Of a DNA stretch of 64,000 nt, positions 23,995 through 31,993 are shown one piece after another (positions within the stretch are counted from its first letter, which is position 1; each line of letters opens with the position of its first letter). The translations under genes and the position numbers were made by a program. Below the pieces are notes generated by a model. The model ran no database searches and had not been told where the DNA came from. It worked only from the letters and a program-made list of their open reading frames with translations. The stretch comes from Streptomyces sp. ISL-100 (GTDB lineage Bacteria; Actinomycetota; Actinomycetes; Streptomycetales; Streptomycetaceae): the NCBI RefSeq assembly GCF_018614615.1, contig NZ_JAGGOK010000035.1, positions 1 through 64,000 on the forward strand. Reading direction: 5' to 3'.

Positions 23995-24480
23995 TCAGGA
24001 ACCCGGCAGCTTGGGCAGGTCGGTGGGAATGCCCTCCGGCAGCTTGTCGCCGACGGTGGACTTCTTGTAGGAGTCCACGATCCCGCTACCCCATTTCACG
24101 GTGATCGTGTCGCCGCCCGCGCCCGGCGTGACAAGCCCGGTCGTACGGTCGGCGTTGCCGTCTGGGCACTTCAGCTTCAGCGTCACCTTGGCGTCCCTGG
24201 CGACCCTGCCGGAGCAGACGTGCTCGCCCGCGACAGCCGCGTCGGAACCCTGGATGACCAGCATGACGATCTTGCCGTCGGTCGTCGCGACCCAGGACCC
24301 GGAGACGTCCGCCGACGCCCCCTGGTCCCCGGCGGGCGGAGCGCTGCTCTGCCCGGTGCCGCTGCCGCCCTTGCCCTTGTCGCCGCCCGTGCTGCCGCCG
24401 CTGTCGCTGCTGCAGCCGGTCAGTACGAGGGCGGCCGCGACGGCCGCCGCCGCGACGGTGGTACGTACAAGCTCACGCAC
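23995..24480 (-). CDS. small secreted lipoprotein
   Basis: The 161-residue protein has a lipobox: hydrophobic AAAAVAAALVLTGC, acylated Cys23. A long Ser/Gly/Lys-rich linker (about 24-55) follows, then a beta-rich domain (about 58-135, SGSWVATTDGKIVMLVIQGSD... LKLKCPDGNADRTTG). Two further cysteines (in EHVCSGR and KLKCPDG) may pair. I do not recognise the domain. It lies 39 bases from the rpsN2 3' end, in the same direction but separate from it. Confidence 0.8.
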   Translation of the reverse strand: MRELVRTTVAAAAVAAALVLTGCSSDSGGSTGGDKGKGGSGTGQSSAPPAGDQGASADVSGSWVATTDGKIVMLVIQGSDAAVAGEHVCSGRVARDAKVTLKLKCPDGNADRTTGLVTPGAGGDTITVKWGSGIVDSYKKSTVGDKLPEGIPTDLPKLPGS

Positions 24481-24519
24481 GCCGGACTCCCCAGTCTCGG
24501 TAGGTCGGAACGCGCCAAG

Positions 24520-24825
24520 CTACCAGGAGGACTTGCGTACGCCGGGGAGGAAACCGGCATGCGCCTGTTCCCGCATCCGCACCCTGGACAGCCCGAACTT
24601 CCTGAGGTGGCCCCGGGGCCGGCCGTCCACACTGTCCCGGTTTCGTACGCGCGTCGCACTCGCGTCACGCGGCTGACGGCGCAACTCCGCCAGCGCCGCC
24701 GCACGCTCGGTCTCGCCCGTTCCGGGCTTGCGGAGGATTTCCTTCAGTTCCGCCCGCCGCTCGGCGTACCGCTCGACGACGACCTTGCGCCGCTCATTGC
24801 GGGCGATCTTGCTCTTCTTCGCCAT
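24520..24825 (-). CDS. rpsN: 30S ribosomal protein S14, zinc-free paralogue
   Basis: The 101-residue S14 ends in the family signature [27 protein letters not shown]. It is the long, cysteine-free C-minus form: there is no CxxC, unlike the zinc-binding paralogue in the main S10/spc region. It is the second gene of a two-gene unit; its ATG overlaps the L28 stop by one base (TGATG). Under zinc starvation such paralogues replace zinc-containing ribosomal proteins. Confidence 0.95.
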   Translation of the reverse strand: MAKKSKIARNERRKVVVERYAERRAELKEILRKPGTGETERAAALAELRRQPRDASATRVRNRDSVDGRPRGHLRKFGLSRVRMREQAHAGFLPGVRKSSW

Positions 24826-25061
24826 CAGACCTTCACTCCCCGCGCGCGGATGCGGGCCACGGCCGCCTCGACGCCGATCAGGTCGACGGTCTTGATCGCC
24901 CTGGCGCTGAGTACGAGCCGCACATGGCGCCCCTCACTGGCCAGCCAGTAGCGCTTGCGCTGGATGTTCGGGTCGAAGCGGCGCGAGGTGCGCCGGTGCG
25001 AGTGGGAGATGTTGTTGCCGAATCCCGGCTGGGCGCCGGTCAGCTGGCAGTGGGCGGACAA
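24825..25061 (-). CDS. rpmB: 50S ribosomal protein L28, zinc-free paralogue
   Basis: The protein has 78 residues from the TTG at 25061 ([29 protein letters not shown]). An upstream TTG at 25067 is only 3 bases from GGAG; the chosen start has a 9-base spacing. It has only one Cys (CQLTG), so it lacks the four-Cys zinc knuckle of the standard form. It is the first gene of the minus-strand rpmB-rpsN unit, divergent from rpmG, with a Zur-like box between them. Confidence 0.93.
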   Translation of the reverse strand: MSAHCQLTGAQPGFGNNISHSHRRTSRRFDPNIQRKRYWLASEGRHVRLVLSARAIKTVDLIGVEAAVARIRARGVKV

Positions 25062-25078
25062 GGTCAATCACTCCTCTT

Positions 25079-25101
25079 TGATAATGGGAACCATTTCCAT
25101 A
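25079..25101. promoter_or_regulatory. candidate Zur box
   Basis: TGATAATGGGAACCATTTCC (start 25079) contains overlapping palindromes: AATGG-GAA-CCATT and GGAA-CCAT-TTCC. The TGATAATG-type half-site is like the TGANAATGATTNTCA Zur consensus known in actinomycetes. It lies between rpmB and rpmG starts (50 bases apart), so a bound repressor would block both. Confidence 0.6.
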
Positions 25102-25111
25102 TACTAACCAC

Positions 25112-25276
25112 ATGGCACGCAACGAAGTCCGCCCGATCATCAAGCTCAGGTCCACGGCGGGGACCGGCTACACGTACGTGACCCGCAAGAACCGCCGTAA
25201 CGACCCCGACCGCATGACGCTCCGCAAGTTCGACCCGATCGTCCGTCGGCACGTCGACTTCCGCGAAGAGCGCTGA
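25112..25276 (+). CDS. rpmG: 50S ribosomal protein L33, zinc-free paralogue
   Basis: A 54-residue L33 ([19 protein letters not shown]..., ending [10 protein letters not shown]) with no cysteine, so a C-minus form. It is the first gene on the plus-strand side of the putative Zur box; the next gene follows after 39 bases, so rpmG-rpmE2-COG0523-rpsR looks like one operon. Confidence 0.95.
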   Translation: MARNEVRPIIKLRSTAGTGYTYVTRKNRRNDPDRMTLRKFDPIVRRHVDFREER

Positions 25277-25315
25277 CCGAGCAGTAGCGACCAGAGCAGA
25301 AAGGGGCATCACTTC

Positions 25316-25561
25316 ATGAAGCCCGGAATCCACCCGTCGTACGGCCACGTCGTCTTCCGCGACAAGGCCGGCGGCTTCGCCTTCCTCACCCGTTCCACCA
25401 TGACCAGCGACAAGACGGTGGAGTGGGAGGACGGCCGTACGTACCCCGTCGTCGACGTCGAGATCTCCTCGCAGAGCCACCCCTTCTACACGGGCACGGC
25501 GCGTGTACTGGACACGGCGGGCCGCGTGGAGCGCTTCGAGCGCCGCTACGGAGCGAAGTAG
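25316..25561 (+). CDS. rpmE2: 50S ribosomal protein L31, type B
   Basis: The 81-residue protein ([20 protein letters not shown]..., [16 protein letters not shown]) is the type B L31, which lacks the CxxC zinc pair of type A. GAAAGGGG precedes the start. Its TAG stop shares a base with the GTG start of the next gene. Confidence 0.96.
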   Translation: MKPGIHPSYGHVVFRDKAGGFAFLTRSTMTSDKTVEWEDGRTYPVVDVEISSQSHPFYTGTARVLDTAGRVERFERRYGAK

Positions 25562-26709
25562 TGACGCAGAAGGGGAAGCTGCCGGTCGTCATCGTCGGCG
25601 GCCTGCACTCCGACGCACGCAAGGAGGTCGTGGAGCAACTGCTGCGCCGGGTCCCCGGCAGCGTCGCCCTGCATCACGACCTCTCGACCGCGGCCGAAGG
25701 AACGGTACGCCGCACAGTGCGCGACACTCACGGCGAGAGCTCGTCGGGCGACGCGCCGCTCGTCAACGACTGCGCGTGCTGCGCCCTGCGCGAAGATCTG
25801 GTGCCGGAGCTTGAGCGGCTGGCCGACAGTGGCCTCACCCGGCTCGCGGTCGTCGAGCTGTGGGACTCGGTCGAGCCCAAGGCGATGGCCGAGGTCGTCG
25901 TCGCGCACGGCGGGGACGTACTCGACCTGACCGCCGTCATGACGGCCGTCGACCCCGCACTGCTGCTGCCCTACCTCGGCTGCGGCGACGATCTGGCGGA
26001 GGCCGGGCTGGCGGCGGCCGCGACCGACCAGCGCACGGTCGCGGACACGTGGGCACGGCAGCTGGAGTACGCCCCGGTCCTCGCCGTGGTGGACAGCGAG
26101 GAGGCGGACGAGCAGGACGACGCGCTCCTCGCGCAGCTGCATCCGACGGCCCGCCGGGTCGAGGCAGCCTCCGGCGAGCTGGCCGAGGCGGCCTTCGCGG
26201 GCTTCGACATAGAGGCCGCGGCGGCCCGCCAGCACCCGGCGTGCGCGCTGCTTCCGCAGGACGCGGACGACAAGGGCGTCGGCACGCTGGTGTGGCACCG
26301 CAACCGCCCCTTCCATCCGGAGCGGCTCTACGAAGCGCTGGAGGACCTGACCTGCGCGGCCGCCCGCAGCCGGGGGCGGTTCTGGCTCGCGGACCGGCCG
26401 GACACGCTGATGGCGTGGGACGCGGCGGGCGGTGCGCTGTGTGTGGAGAGTGCGGGGCCGTGGCTGGCATCGCTGCCGGACGCCGCCTGGGAAATGGTCC
26501 CGCCCGTACGCCGGGCCGCGGCCGCGCTCGACTGGCACCCGGAGCACGGGGACTGCTGCCAGCACCTGGTCTTCACTTCACCGGGACTCGACCGCGGCGG
26601 GCTCGAAGAGCTCCTCGAATCCTGCTTGTTGACCGATGCCGAATACGCGGCGGGGCGTGATGCGTGGAAGCTCCTGCCGCCCGCTTTTGATTCCCTTCTG
26701 GAGGCCTGA
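25561..26709 (+). CDS. COG0523 (CobW-type) protein with degenerate P-loop
   Basis: The 382-residue protein is of the COG0523 family of metal-handling GTPases: it has the metal-binding CxCC motif in [11 protein letters not shown] (Cys71, Cys73, Cys74) and a CobW C-terminal domain (about 265-375, [19 protein letters not shown]). The P-loop that should be GxxGxGKT reads [10 protein letters not shown] at about 13-22, so the glycines and the lysine/threonine are lost and GTP binding is doubtful. It is coupled to L31 in front and S18 behind (stop/start overlaps on both sides). It may be a zinc or ribosome-exchange factor that no longer hydrolyses GTP; function is inferred. Confidence 0.85.
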   Translation: MTQKGKLPVVIVGGLHSDARKEVVEQLLRRVPGSVALHHDLSTAAEGTVRRTVRDTHGESSSGDAPLVNDCACCALREDLVPELERLADSGLTRLAVVELWDSVEPKAMAEVVVAHGGDVLDLTAVMTAVDPALLLPYLGCGDDLAEAGLAAAATDQRTVADTWARQLEYAPVLAVVDSEEADEQDDALLAQLHPTARRVEAASGELAEAAFAGFDIEAAAARQHPACALLPQDADDKGVGTLVWHRNRPFHPERLYEALEDLTCAAARSRGRFWLADRPDTLMAWDAAGGALCVESAGPWLASLPDAAWEMVPPVRRAAAALDWHPEHGDCCQHLVFTSPGLDRGGLEELLESCLLTDAEYAAGRDAWKLLPPAFDSLLEA

Positions 26710-26954
26710 TGTCCCGCCTGTCCCGAGGTAAAGATCCTCGTAAGCCGCTCAAGTCCCGCCCCAATCCGCTGGACGAGGCGAAGATTACGTACATTGACTA
26801 CAAGGACACCGACCTGCTGCGGAAATTCATTTCGGATCGCGGGAAGATCCGGAGCCGTCGTGTGACAAGGGTCTCGGCCCAGCAGCAGCGGCAGCTGACC
26901 CGGGCCATCAAGAACGCCAGGGAGATGGCCCTGTTGCCCTACTCCTCGCGCTGA
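26709..26954 (+). CDS. rpsR: 30S ribosomal protein S18, zinc-free paralogue
   Basis: The 81-residue S18 ([23 protein letters not shown], then [29 protein letters not shown]) lacks cysteine. Its ATG overlaps the COG0523 stop as TGATG, so it ends the rpmG-rpmE2-COG0523-rpsR unit. It should replace the zinc-containing S18 under zinc limitation. Confidence 0.95.
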   Translation: MSRLSRGKDPRKPLKSRPNPLDEAKITYIDYKDTDLLRKFISDRGKIRSRRVTRVSAQQQRQLTRAIKNAREMALLPYSSR

Positions 26955-26984
26955 TCGGAAGTTCTGTAATCAGGAGAGCACCCG

Positions 26985-27011
26985 GCGTGCACGTGCATCT
27001 GCCCATGCATC
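26985..27011 (+). repeat. 27-bp repeat, left copy, near the DUF397 gene promoter
   Basis: The reverse complement of this stretch reads GGGCAGATGCACGTGCACGC after GATGCAT. It matches the copy at 27982-28008 at 26 of 27 bases. It ends about 60 bases before the DUF397 start; TATGAT at 27028-27033 would be a -10 box, so the repeat would cover its -35. It contains GTGCAC and CACGTG palindromes. Confidence 0.7.
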
Positions 27012-27071
27012 CACAAGTGAACAAAGCTATGATCCGGGGCAGTTGACATCTGCACTTTCCGGGAGCGACCT

Positions 27072-27314
27072 GTGCACCACGCGTACAACGGCATGGCGGC
27101 CACAGAGCTTCACGGGGTGGTCTGGCAGAAGAGCAGGCACAGCAACTCACAGGGGTCGTGTGTGGAGTTTGCCAAATTGCCGGGCGGGAATGTGGCAGTC
27201 CGCAATTCGCGACACCCGGACGGGCCCGCACTCGTCTACACACCTGCCGAGATCGAGGCGATGCTGCTCGGCATCAAGGACGGCGAGTTCGACCACCTGA
27301 CAGCAGGCGGCTGA
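27072..27314 (+). CDS. DUF397 protein of a WhiJ-like locus
   Basis: The 80-residue protein has the DUF397 pattern (VWQKSRHSNSQGSCVEFAKLPGGNVAVRNSRHPDGPALVYTPAEI). Its GTG start at 27072 follows GGGAG by 7 bases; an ATG at 27093 is less well spaced. DUF397 proteins are partners of XRE (WhiJ/BldB-like) regulators and of small ATP-binding proteins; both are encoded within 1 kb. It is on the opposite strand to the ATP-binding gene and convergent with it. Confidence 0.85.
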   Translation: MHHAYNGMAATELHGVVWQKSRHSNSQGSCVEFAKLPGGNVAVRNSRHPDGPALVYTPAEIEAMLLGIKDGEFDHLTAGG

Positions 27315-27350
27315 CCGGAATCAACCGGTCCGCCACCCGCCTACTCTCGG

Positions 27351-27860
27351 TTACTGCTGTTCGCTCCTGAGGCGGAACAGCGCCCATACGACCTTGCCGC
27401 TCAGCGTCCCGGCGAGCGGGTGCCATCCCCAGCTGTCGCTGAATGAATCCACCAGAAACAAGCCACGTCCGGACTCGGCGGAGAAGTTGTCCGGCTCACG
27501 CGTCACCGGGCTCTCGTGGCTGGGGTCGCGCACGGCGCACACCAGACGCGAGGTCCAGCGCATCAGGTGCAGTCGTACGGGAGGGTCCTGCTCGCTCGTA
27601 CGCGGGGTGTCGGCCGGCAGCGCGTGCCGCAGCGCGTTGGTGACGAGCTCGGAGACGACCAGGGCCACATCGTCGAAGCAGTCGCCGAGCTCCCACTGCG
27701 CCAGCGTGGACTTGGTGAACTGGCGGGCTCCGCGCACCGCTTCGTACCTGGGAGGCAGCGCGCAGGAGGCTGAGCTGGAGACCTCTGCGGGGTCGATGGG
27801 GGGAAGCCCCTGCCTTAATGGCTCGAACGGCTCGAGCACGGTCGATCCATTCGTCCCCAT
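27351..27860 (-). CDS. HATPase_c anti-sigma-like ATP-binding protein
   Basis: The 169-residue protein is a stand-alone Bergerat-fold ATPase: VALVVSELVTNALRHALP is the N-box, VCAVRDPSHESPV the G1 box, and ESGRGLFLVDSFSDSWGW the G2 part. This is the family of anti-sigma/SpoIIAB-like proteins, often one of the three WhiJ-locus genes. GGGAG lies 9 bases before ATG 27860. It sits between DUF397 and the XRE regulator. Confidence 0.88.
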   Translation of the reverse strand: MGTNGSTVLEPFEPLRQGLPPIDPAEVSSSASCALPPRYEAVRGARQFTKSTLAQWELGDCFDDVALVVSELVTNALRHALPADTPRTSEQDPPVRLHLMRWTSRLVCAVRDPSHESPVTREPDNFSAESGRGLFLVDSFSDSWGWHPLAGTLSGKVVWALFRLRSEQQ

Positions 27861-28202
27861 GCGAGGCACTCCCGGGATTCGCGGTCGTTGCGATACAGCG
27901 GTAGCGATGCGGCGGTAGTACGGCGTCAGCACGAAAGAGCATGCAGGTGCGCGCGGACCATGGTTCCGAATGCGTACGGCAGATGCAAGGGCAGATGCAC
28001 GTGCACGCGCCGGACCTGTCCGACCCCGTGCCGGTTCTTGCTCATTTCTTCCCACCACCTCTTTTGGTGACTTGTACAGCTCTTGCCATTTCCGTAATCG
28101 GATGAGTACGGGGTGAAGCGTTTTAATGGCAGACTGCGCCTCTCGGAGACCTGGGGGACGGCGCTCCGCTACTGAACTGTCGGACTCGGGAGGGCTGGAG
28201 AA
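27861..28202. promoter_or_regulatory. intergenic control region of the WhiJ-like locus
   Basis: This 342-base gap separates the divergent ATP-binding and XRE genes. It holds the right 27-bp repeat (27982-28008), a related degenerate motif near 27940-27955 (GCATGCAGGTGCGCGC), and no open frame I support. Two promoters should be present; I cannot place their -10/-35 boxes with confidence. Confidence 0.55.
27982..28008 (+). repeat. 27-bp repeat, right copy
   Basis: GGGCAGATGCACGTGCACGC at 27989-28008, preceded by GATGCAA, is the inverted copy of 26985-27011 (26 of 27 bases, 20 of them contiguous). It lies between the ATP-binding and XRE genes. A 1-kb spaced inverted pair around this trio suggests a common DNA-binding regulator, most simply the XRE protein. 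Confidence 0.7.
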
Positions 28203-29066
28203 GTGACCGCAGGCGAGTCGAGCGGCTCTGTGGTGCGGCGCATCCTGCTGGGATCCCAGCTCAGGCGGCTGCGTGAGTCGCGTGGGGTCACACGCGAGGC
28301 GGCCGGCTACTCGATCCGCGCATCCGAATCGAAGATCAGCCGCATGGAGTTGGGACGGGTGAGCTTCAAGGCCAGGGACGTCGAGGACCTGCTGACGCTC
28401 TACGGCGTCACGGACGGCACGGAGCGCGAGTCGCTGCTGAGCCTGGCGCGGGAGGCCAACGTGGCGGGCTGGTGGCACAGTTACGGCGATGTGCTGCCTG
28501 GCTGGTTCCAGACGTACATCGGACTGGAAGGTGCCGCCTCCCTCATCCGGATCTACGAAGTCCAGTTCGTACACGGACTGTTGCAGACCGAGAGCTACGC
28601 GCACGCCGTCGTCTCCCGCGGCATGCCGCAGGCGAGCGCGGCGGAGGTCGACCGCAGGGTCGCGCTGCGCCTGGAGCGTCAGAAGGTGCTCGTGTCCGAG
28701 CGCGCGCCGCACTTCCACGCCGTACTCGACGAGGCGGCGCTGCGCCGTCCGTACGGCGACCGGGCCGTGATGCGGGGGCAGTTGCAGCACCTCATAGAGG
28801 TGTCGGAGCAGCGGAACATCACGCTGCAGGTCATGCCGTTCAGCTTCGGCGGTCACGCGGGGGAGAGCGGCGCGTTCACGATGCTGCAGTTCCCCGAGTC
28901 GGACCTCTCGGACCTCGTCTACCTGGAGCAGCTCACCAGCGCGCTCTACCTGGACAAGCGCGAGGAAGTCGCCCAGTACCAGCGGGTGATGGAGCGGCTC
29001 CAGAAGGACAGTCCGAGCGCGGCGGAATCCCGGGACGTGCTGCGCGGACTGCTTCAACTCACGTAA
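28203..29066 (+). CDS. XRE-family regulator with DUF5753 domain (WhiJ-like)
   Basis: The 287-residue protein has an N-terminal XRE helix-turn-helix (about 13-70, SQLRRLRESRGVTREAAGYSIRASESKISRMELG), then the DUF5753 sensory domain (about 92-280, GWFQTYIGLEGAASLIRIYEVQFVHGLLQTESYAHAVV). This is the typical WhiJ-type regulator in Streptomyces development and secondary metabolism, acting with DUF397 partners. The GTG start is preceded by GGAG. It is followed 63 bases later by the aldehyde dehydrogenase gene. Confidence 0.9.
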   Translation: MTAGESSGSVVRRILLGSQLRRLRESRGVTREAAGYSIRASESKISRMELGRVSFKARDVEDLLTLYGVTDGTERESLLSLAREANVAGWWHSYGDVLPGWFQTYIGLEGAASLIRIYEVQFVHGLLQTESYAHAVVSRGMPQASAAEVDRRVALRLERQKVLVSERAPHFHAVLDEAALRRPYGDRAVMRGQLQHLIEVSEQRNITLQVMPFSFGGHAGESGAFTMLQFPESDLSDLVYLEQLTSALYLDKREEVAQYQRVMERLQKDSPSAAESRDVLRGLLQLT

Positions 29067-29129
29067 CCCGCCAGTAGGATGAGGTTTTATCAGGAGTCCG
29101 CACCTGCTCACCCTGCAGTAAGGGATCGC

Positions 29130-30587
29130 ATGTCCTTCTTCACCGACCTGGCCCATCAGTACATTGACGGCGAGTGGCGGACCGGCAGCGGCTCGTGGGA
29201 CATCATCGACTTCAACCCGTACAACGGGGAGAAGCTCGCCGCGATCACGGTGGCCTCGGTGGACGAGGTCGACGAGGCCTATCTGGCGGCGGAGCGCGCG
29301 CAGCCGGCCTGGGCCGCGTCGAGTGCGTACAAGAGGCGGGACGTCCTGGAGCGCGCCCTGCGGATCACGCAGGACCGCGAGGACGAGATCACCGAGGCGA
29401 TCATCGACGAGCTCGGCGGTACGCGGCTGAAGGCGGCGTACGAGGTTCATCTCGCCAAGGAGTTCCTGCGCGAGGCGATGCAGAGCGCGCTGCGGCCCGA
29501 GGGGAGCATCATGCCCTCGCCGGTGGAGGGCAAGGAGAACCGCGTCTACCGGCTGCCCGTCGGTGTCGTCGGTGTCATCAGCCCCTTCAACTTCCCCTTC
29601 CTGGTGACGCTCAAGTCGGTCGCCCCGGCGCTGGCGCTGGGCAACGCGGTCGTGATCAAGCCGAACCAGAACACGCCTGTTGTCGGCGGCGGCCTGATAG
29701 CCAAGATATTCGAGGACGCGGGGCTGCCCGCCGGGCTGCTGAATGTGCTGATCACGGACATCGCGGAGATCGGTGACGCGCTGATAGAGCACCGGGTGCC
29801 GAAGGTGATCTCCTTCGCGGGCTCCGACAAGGTGGGGCGGCACGTGGCCGCCGTCGCCGCGAGCCACTTCAAGCGCGCGGTGCTCGAACTGAGCGGCAAC
29901 AGCGCGCTGGTCGTCCTGGACGACGCGGACATCGACTACGCGGTGGACGCCGCGGTCTTCAGCCGCTTCGTGTACCAGGGGCAGGTCTGCATGGCCGCCA
30001 ACCGCATCCTGGTGGACCGCTCGGTCGAGGCGGAGTTCACGGAGAAGTTCGTAGCGAAGGTACGGTCCCTGGTGACCGGCGACCCGGCCGACGCCAGGAC
30101 CCACATCGGGCCGGTCATCAACACGTTCCAGGCGGACGCGCTGACGGGGCTGGTGGAGCAGGCGCTCGCCGAGGGCGCGACCGCGCTCGTACGAGGGTCT
30201 ACGCGCGGCAATCTGGTCGAGCCGACCGTACTGAGCGGGCTGCCGGCCGACTCTCCGATCCTGGCGCAGGAGATTTTCGGTCCGGTGGTCCTGCTGATCC
30301 CGTTCGACGGCGAGGACGCGGCCGTACGGATCGCCAACAACAGCGAGTACGGGCTGAGCGGGGCGGTCCACACGGGGAACCTGGAGCGGGGCGTGCGCTT
30401 CGCGAAGCGCGTCGAGACCGGGATGATCCACATCAACGACTCGACGGTCCAGGACGAACCGCAGGTGGCCTTCGGCGGCGAAAAGTCGTCGGGGATCGGG
30501 CGGCTGAACGGGGAGTCGGCGGTGGAGGCGTTCACCACGCAGAAGTGGATCTCCGTGCAGCACGGGCGGACGAAGTTTCCGTTCTGA
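29130..30587 (+). CDS. NAD(P)-dependent aldehyde dehydrogenase
   Basis: The 485-residue enzyme has the ALDH catalytic Cys287 in YQGQVCMAANR, the general-base Glu253 in VLELSGN, and the cofactor-binding ISPFNFPF and SFAGSDKVG. It is of the benzaldehyde/vanillin-type branch by local motifs, but the substrate cannot be assigned. ATG 29130 follows AAGGGA. It is close behind the XRE regulator but may have its own promoter. Confidence 0.92.
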   Translation: MSFFTDLAHQYIDGEWRTGSGSWDIIDFNPYNGEKLAAITVASVDEVDEAYLAAERAQPAWAASSAYKRRDVLERALRITQDREDEITEAIIDELGGTRLKAAYEVHLAKEFLREAMQSALRPEGSIMPSPVEGKENRVYRLPVGVVGVISPFNFPFLVTLKSVAPALALGNAVVIKPNQNTPVVGGGLIAKIFEDAGLPAGLLNVLITDIAEIGDALIEHRVPKVISFAGSDKVGRHVAAVAASHFKRAVLELSGNSALVVLDDADIDYAVDAAVFSRFVYQGQVCMAANRILVDRSVEAEFTEKFVAKVRSLVTGDPADARTHIGPVINTFQADALTGLVEQALAEGATALVRGSTRGNLVEPTVLSGLPADSPILAQEIFGPVVLLIPFDGEDAAVRIANNSEYGLSGAVHTGNLERGVRFAKRVETGMIHINDSTVQDEPQVAFGGEKSSGIGRLNGESAVEAFTTQKWISVQHGRTKFPF

Positions 30588-30595
30588 CCGGAGAG

Positions 30596-30618
30596 TTGCG
30601 GACAGCCTCTGTCCGCAA
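30596..30618. terminator. hairpin TTGCGGACA / TGTCCGCAA
   Basis: TTGCGGACA at 30596-30604 and TGTCCGCAA at 30610-30618 form a 9-bp perfect stem with a 5-base loop immediately after the aldehyde dehydrogenase stop. There is no T-tract, so it could be a terminator or an operator for the next gene, which lacks a strong ribosome site. Confidence 0.55.
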
Positions 30619-30675
30619 GGGTTCGTAGCGTAGCTCTTGTCAGTTCGACGACGAGACGACGACAAGGCGGACATC

Positions 30676-31224
30676 ATGGTCGCACACGTGAACGCAGAGG
30701 CCCGCGGCGACGAGCGTGGCGCGCTCCTGGCCTTCCTGGACGCCGAGCGCGGCGGCATCCGGCGGGCGCTGCTCGGGCTGACGGACGAGCTGGCCGCGAC
30801 GAAGCCGAGTGCGAGCGAGCTGTCGCTGTCCGGGCTCCTCAAGCACGTTTCCGAGGTGGAGCAGGGCTGGCTGTCCCGGGCGAAGCAGGTCGCGCCGGAG
30901 GTGCAGCGGTCCGAGGAGAACTGGGACGAGACCTTCCGGCTCGTCGGTGACGAGACGGTCGAGAGCCGGCTGGCGTACTGGGAGAAGGTCGCGCAGCAGA
31001 CCGAGGAGTTCATCCGGTCGGTGCCGAGCCTGGACGACACCTTCCCGCTGCCGGACGAGCCGTGGTTCCCCGACTCGGAGCGGGTCTCGATGCGGTGGCT
31101 GCTGCTCCGGCTGATCACCGAGATGTCCCGGCACTCCGGCCACGCCGACATCATCCGCGAGAGCCTGGACGGCAAGACGGCGTTCGAGCTGGTGGCGCTG
31201 GAGCGCGGCGAGACCTGGGGCTGA
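30676..31224 (+). CDS. DinB/DUF664-like four-helix protein
   Basis: The 182-residue protein follows the DinB/mycothiol-transferase fold: AFLDAERGGIRRALLGLTDE, then LLKHVSEVEQGWLSR (His of the metal triad, about residue 62), and LLRLITEMSRHSGHADIIRE with two further His (about 152 and 155). Family members are metal-dependent thiol transferases or nucleases of unknown activity. ATG 30676 was chosen by domain start; the ribosome site is weak. It is not clearly operonic with its neighbours. Confidence 0.85.
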   Translation: MVAHVNAEARGDERGALLAFLDAERGGIRRALLGLTDELAATKPSASELSLSGLLKHVSEVEQGWLSRAKQVAPEVQRSEENWDETFRLVGDETVESRLAYWEKVAQQTEEFIRSVPSLDDTFPLPDEPWFPDSERVSMRWLLLRLITEMSRHSGHADIIRESLDGKTAFELVALERGETWG

Positions 31225-31255
31225 TCTTTCCTCCTCGCCGCACCCGTTACTCTCT

Positions 31256-31270
31256 AATCAAAGTTGAGTA
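31256..31270. promoter_or_regulatory. PadR operator, copy 1
   Basis: AATCAAAGTTGAGTA carries TCAA-NN-TTGA half-sites; it lies upstream of the PadR gene start (about 27 bases before ATG 31297) and would allow autorepression. It matches the two copies after the gene. Confidence 0.7.
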
Positions 31271-31296
31271 GAAGGTGAAAGGGTGAGGGTGCGGCG

Positions 31297-31914
31297 ATGT
31301 CAGCGATCAGGCTGCTGGTCCTCGGCGCCGTCCGTCAGCACGGGCGCGCGCACGGCTATCAAGTACGCAACGACCTGGAGTACTGGGGCGCCCACGAGTG
31401 GTCCAACGCCAAGCCCGGGTCGATCTATCACGCGCTGAAGCAGATGGCCAAGCAGGGACTGCTGCACGCCCACGAGATCGCGCCGAGCACGGTCGGCGGT
31501 CCGCCGAGGACCGAGTACGAGGTCACGGAGAAGGGCACCGAGGAGTACTTCGGGCTGCTCCGCGAGGCCTTGACGACGTACGACCAGAAGATGGACGTGC
31601 TGTCGGCGGGGATCGGCTTCATCGTCGACCTGGAGCGGTCCGAGGCGGTCGAGCTGCTAAAGGAGCGGGTGCGGGGGCTGGAGGGGTGGCGGTCGGCCGT
31701 CACCGAGTACTACACGCCGGAGGACGGGCCGGAGTCGATCGGTCACATCGGCGAAATCATGAACATGTGGGTCCACTCGGCGGACGCGGGGGCCGAGTGG
31801 ACGCGCGGCCTCATCTCCCGGATCGAGGGCGGGGCGTACACCTTCGCGGGTGAGGGCGGCGAGCCCTTCGTGGGAGTGCTGGCAGAGGGCCAGGAGAATC
31901 CGTACGCCAGCTAA
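31297..31914 (+). CDS. PadR-family repressor
   Basis: The 205-residue winged-helix regulator has the PadR N-terminus (IRLLVLGAVRQHGRAHGYQVRNDLE) and the wing EKGTEEYFGLL, with a helical C-terminal dimer domain (PadR_C type, about 110-205). Three copies of a TCAANNTTGA palindrome flank it: one before its start and two in the gap to the ABC genes. That layout predicts repression of itself and of the exporter. The inducer is unknown; family members respond to phenolics or drugs. Confidence 0.92.
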   Translation: MSAIRLLVLGAVRQHGRAHGYQVRNDLEYWGAHEWSNAKPGSIYHALKQMAKQGLLHAHEIAPSTVGGPPRTEYEVTEKGTEEYFGLLREALTTYDQKMDVLSAGIGFIVDLERSEAVELLKERVRGLEGWRSAVTEYYTPEDGPESIGHIGEIMNMWVHSADAGAEWTRGLISRIEGGAYTFAGEGGEPFVGVLAEGQENPYAS

Positions 31915-31925
31915 TCAAGTTTGAC
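31913..31925. promoter_or_regulatory. PadR operator, copy 2
   Basis: AATCAAGTTTGAC overlaps the PadR stop codon and matches the same palindrome, 8 bases of TCAAGTTTGA being identical to copy 3. Confidence 0.65.
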
Positions 31926-31956
31926 GAATGGTGGTGGCGGGTTTACCTTTGGCGTC

Positions 31957-31974
31957 GTAGTCAAGTTTGACTAC
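31957..31974. promoter_or_regulatory. PadR operator, copy 3
   Basis: GTAGTCAAGTTTGACTAC is a perfect 8-bp inverted repeat with a 2-base spacer. It sits 20 bases before the ABC ATPase start, so a bound dimer would overlap that promoter or the transcription start. Confidence 0.8.
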
Positions 31975-31993
31975 ATGCCTTCGGAGGAGATGG

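Noticed and set aside
27043..27048. TTGACA as -35 box for the DUF397 gene
   Set aside because: A -10 at the right spacing would fall inside the ribosome-binding region; TATGAT at 27028 fits better.
27351..31175. Very long minus-strand open frame of over 1200 codons
   Set aside because: Only its last 169 codons match a real protein (the ATP-binding protein). The rest is antisense to the XRE, aldehyde dehydrogenase and DinB-like genes.
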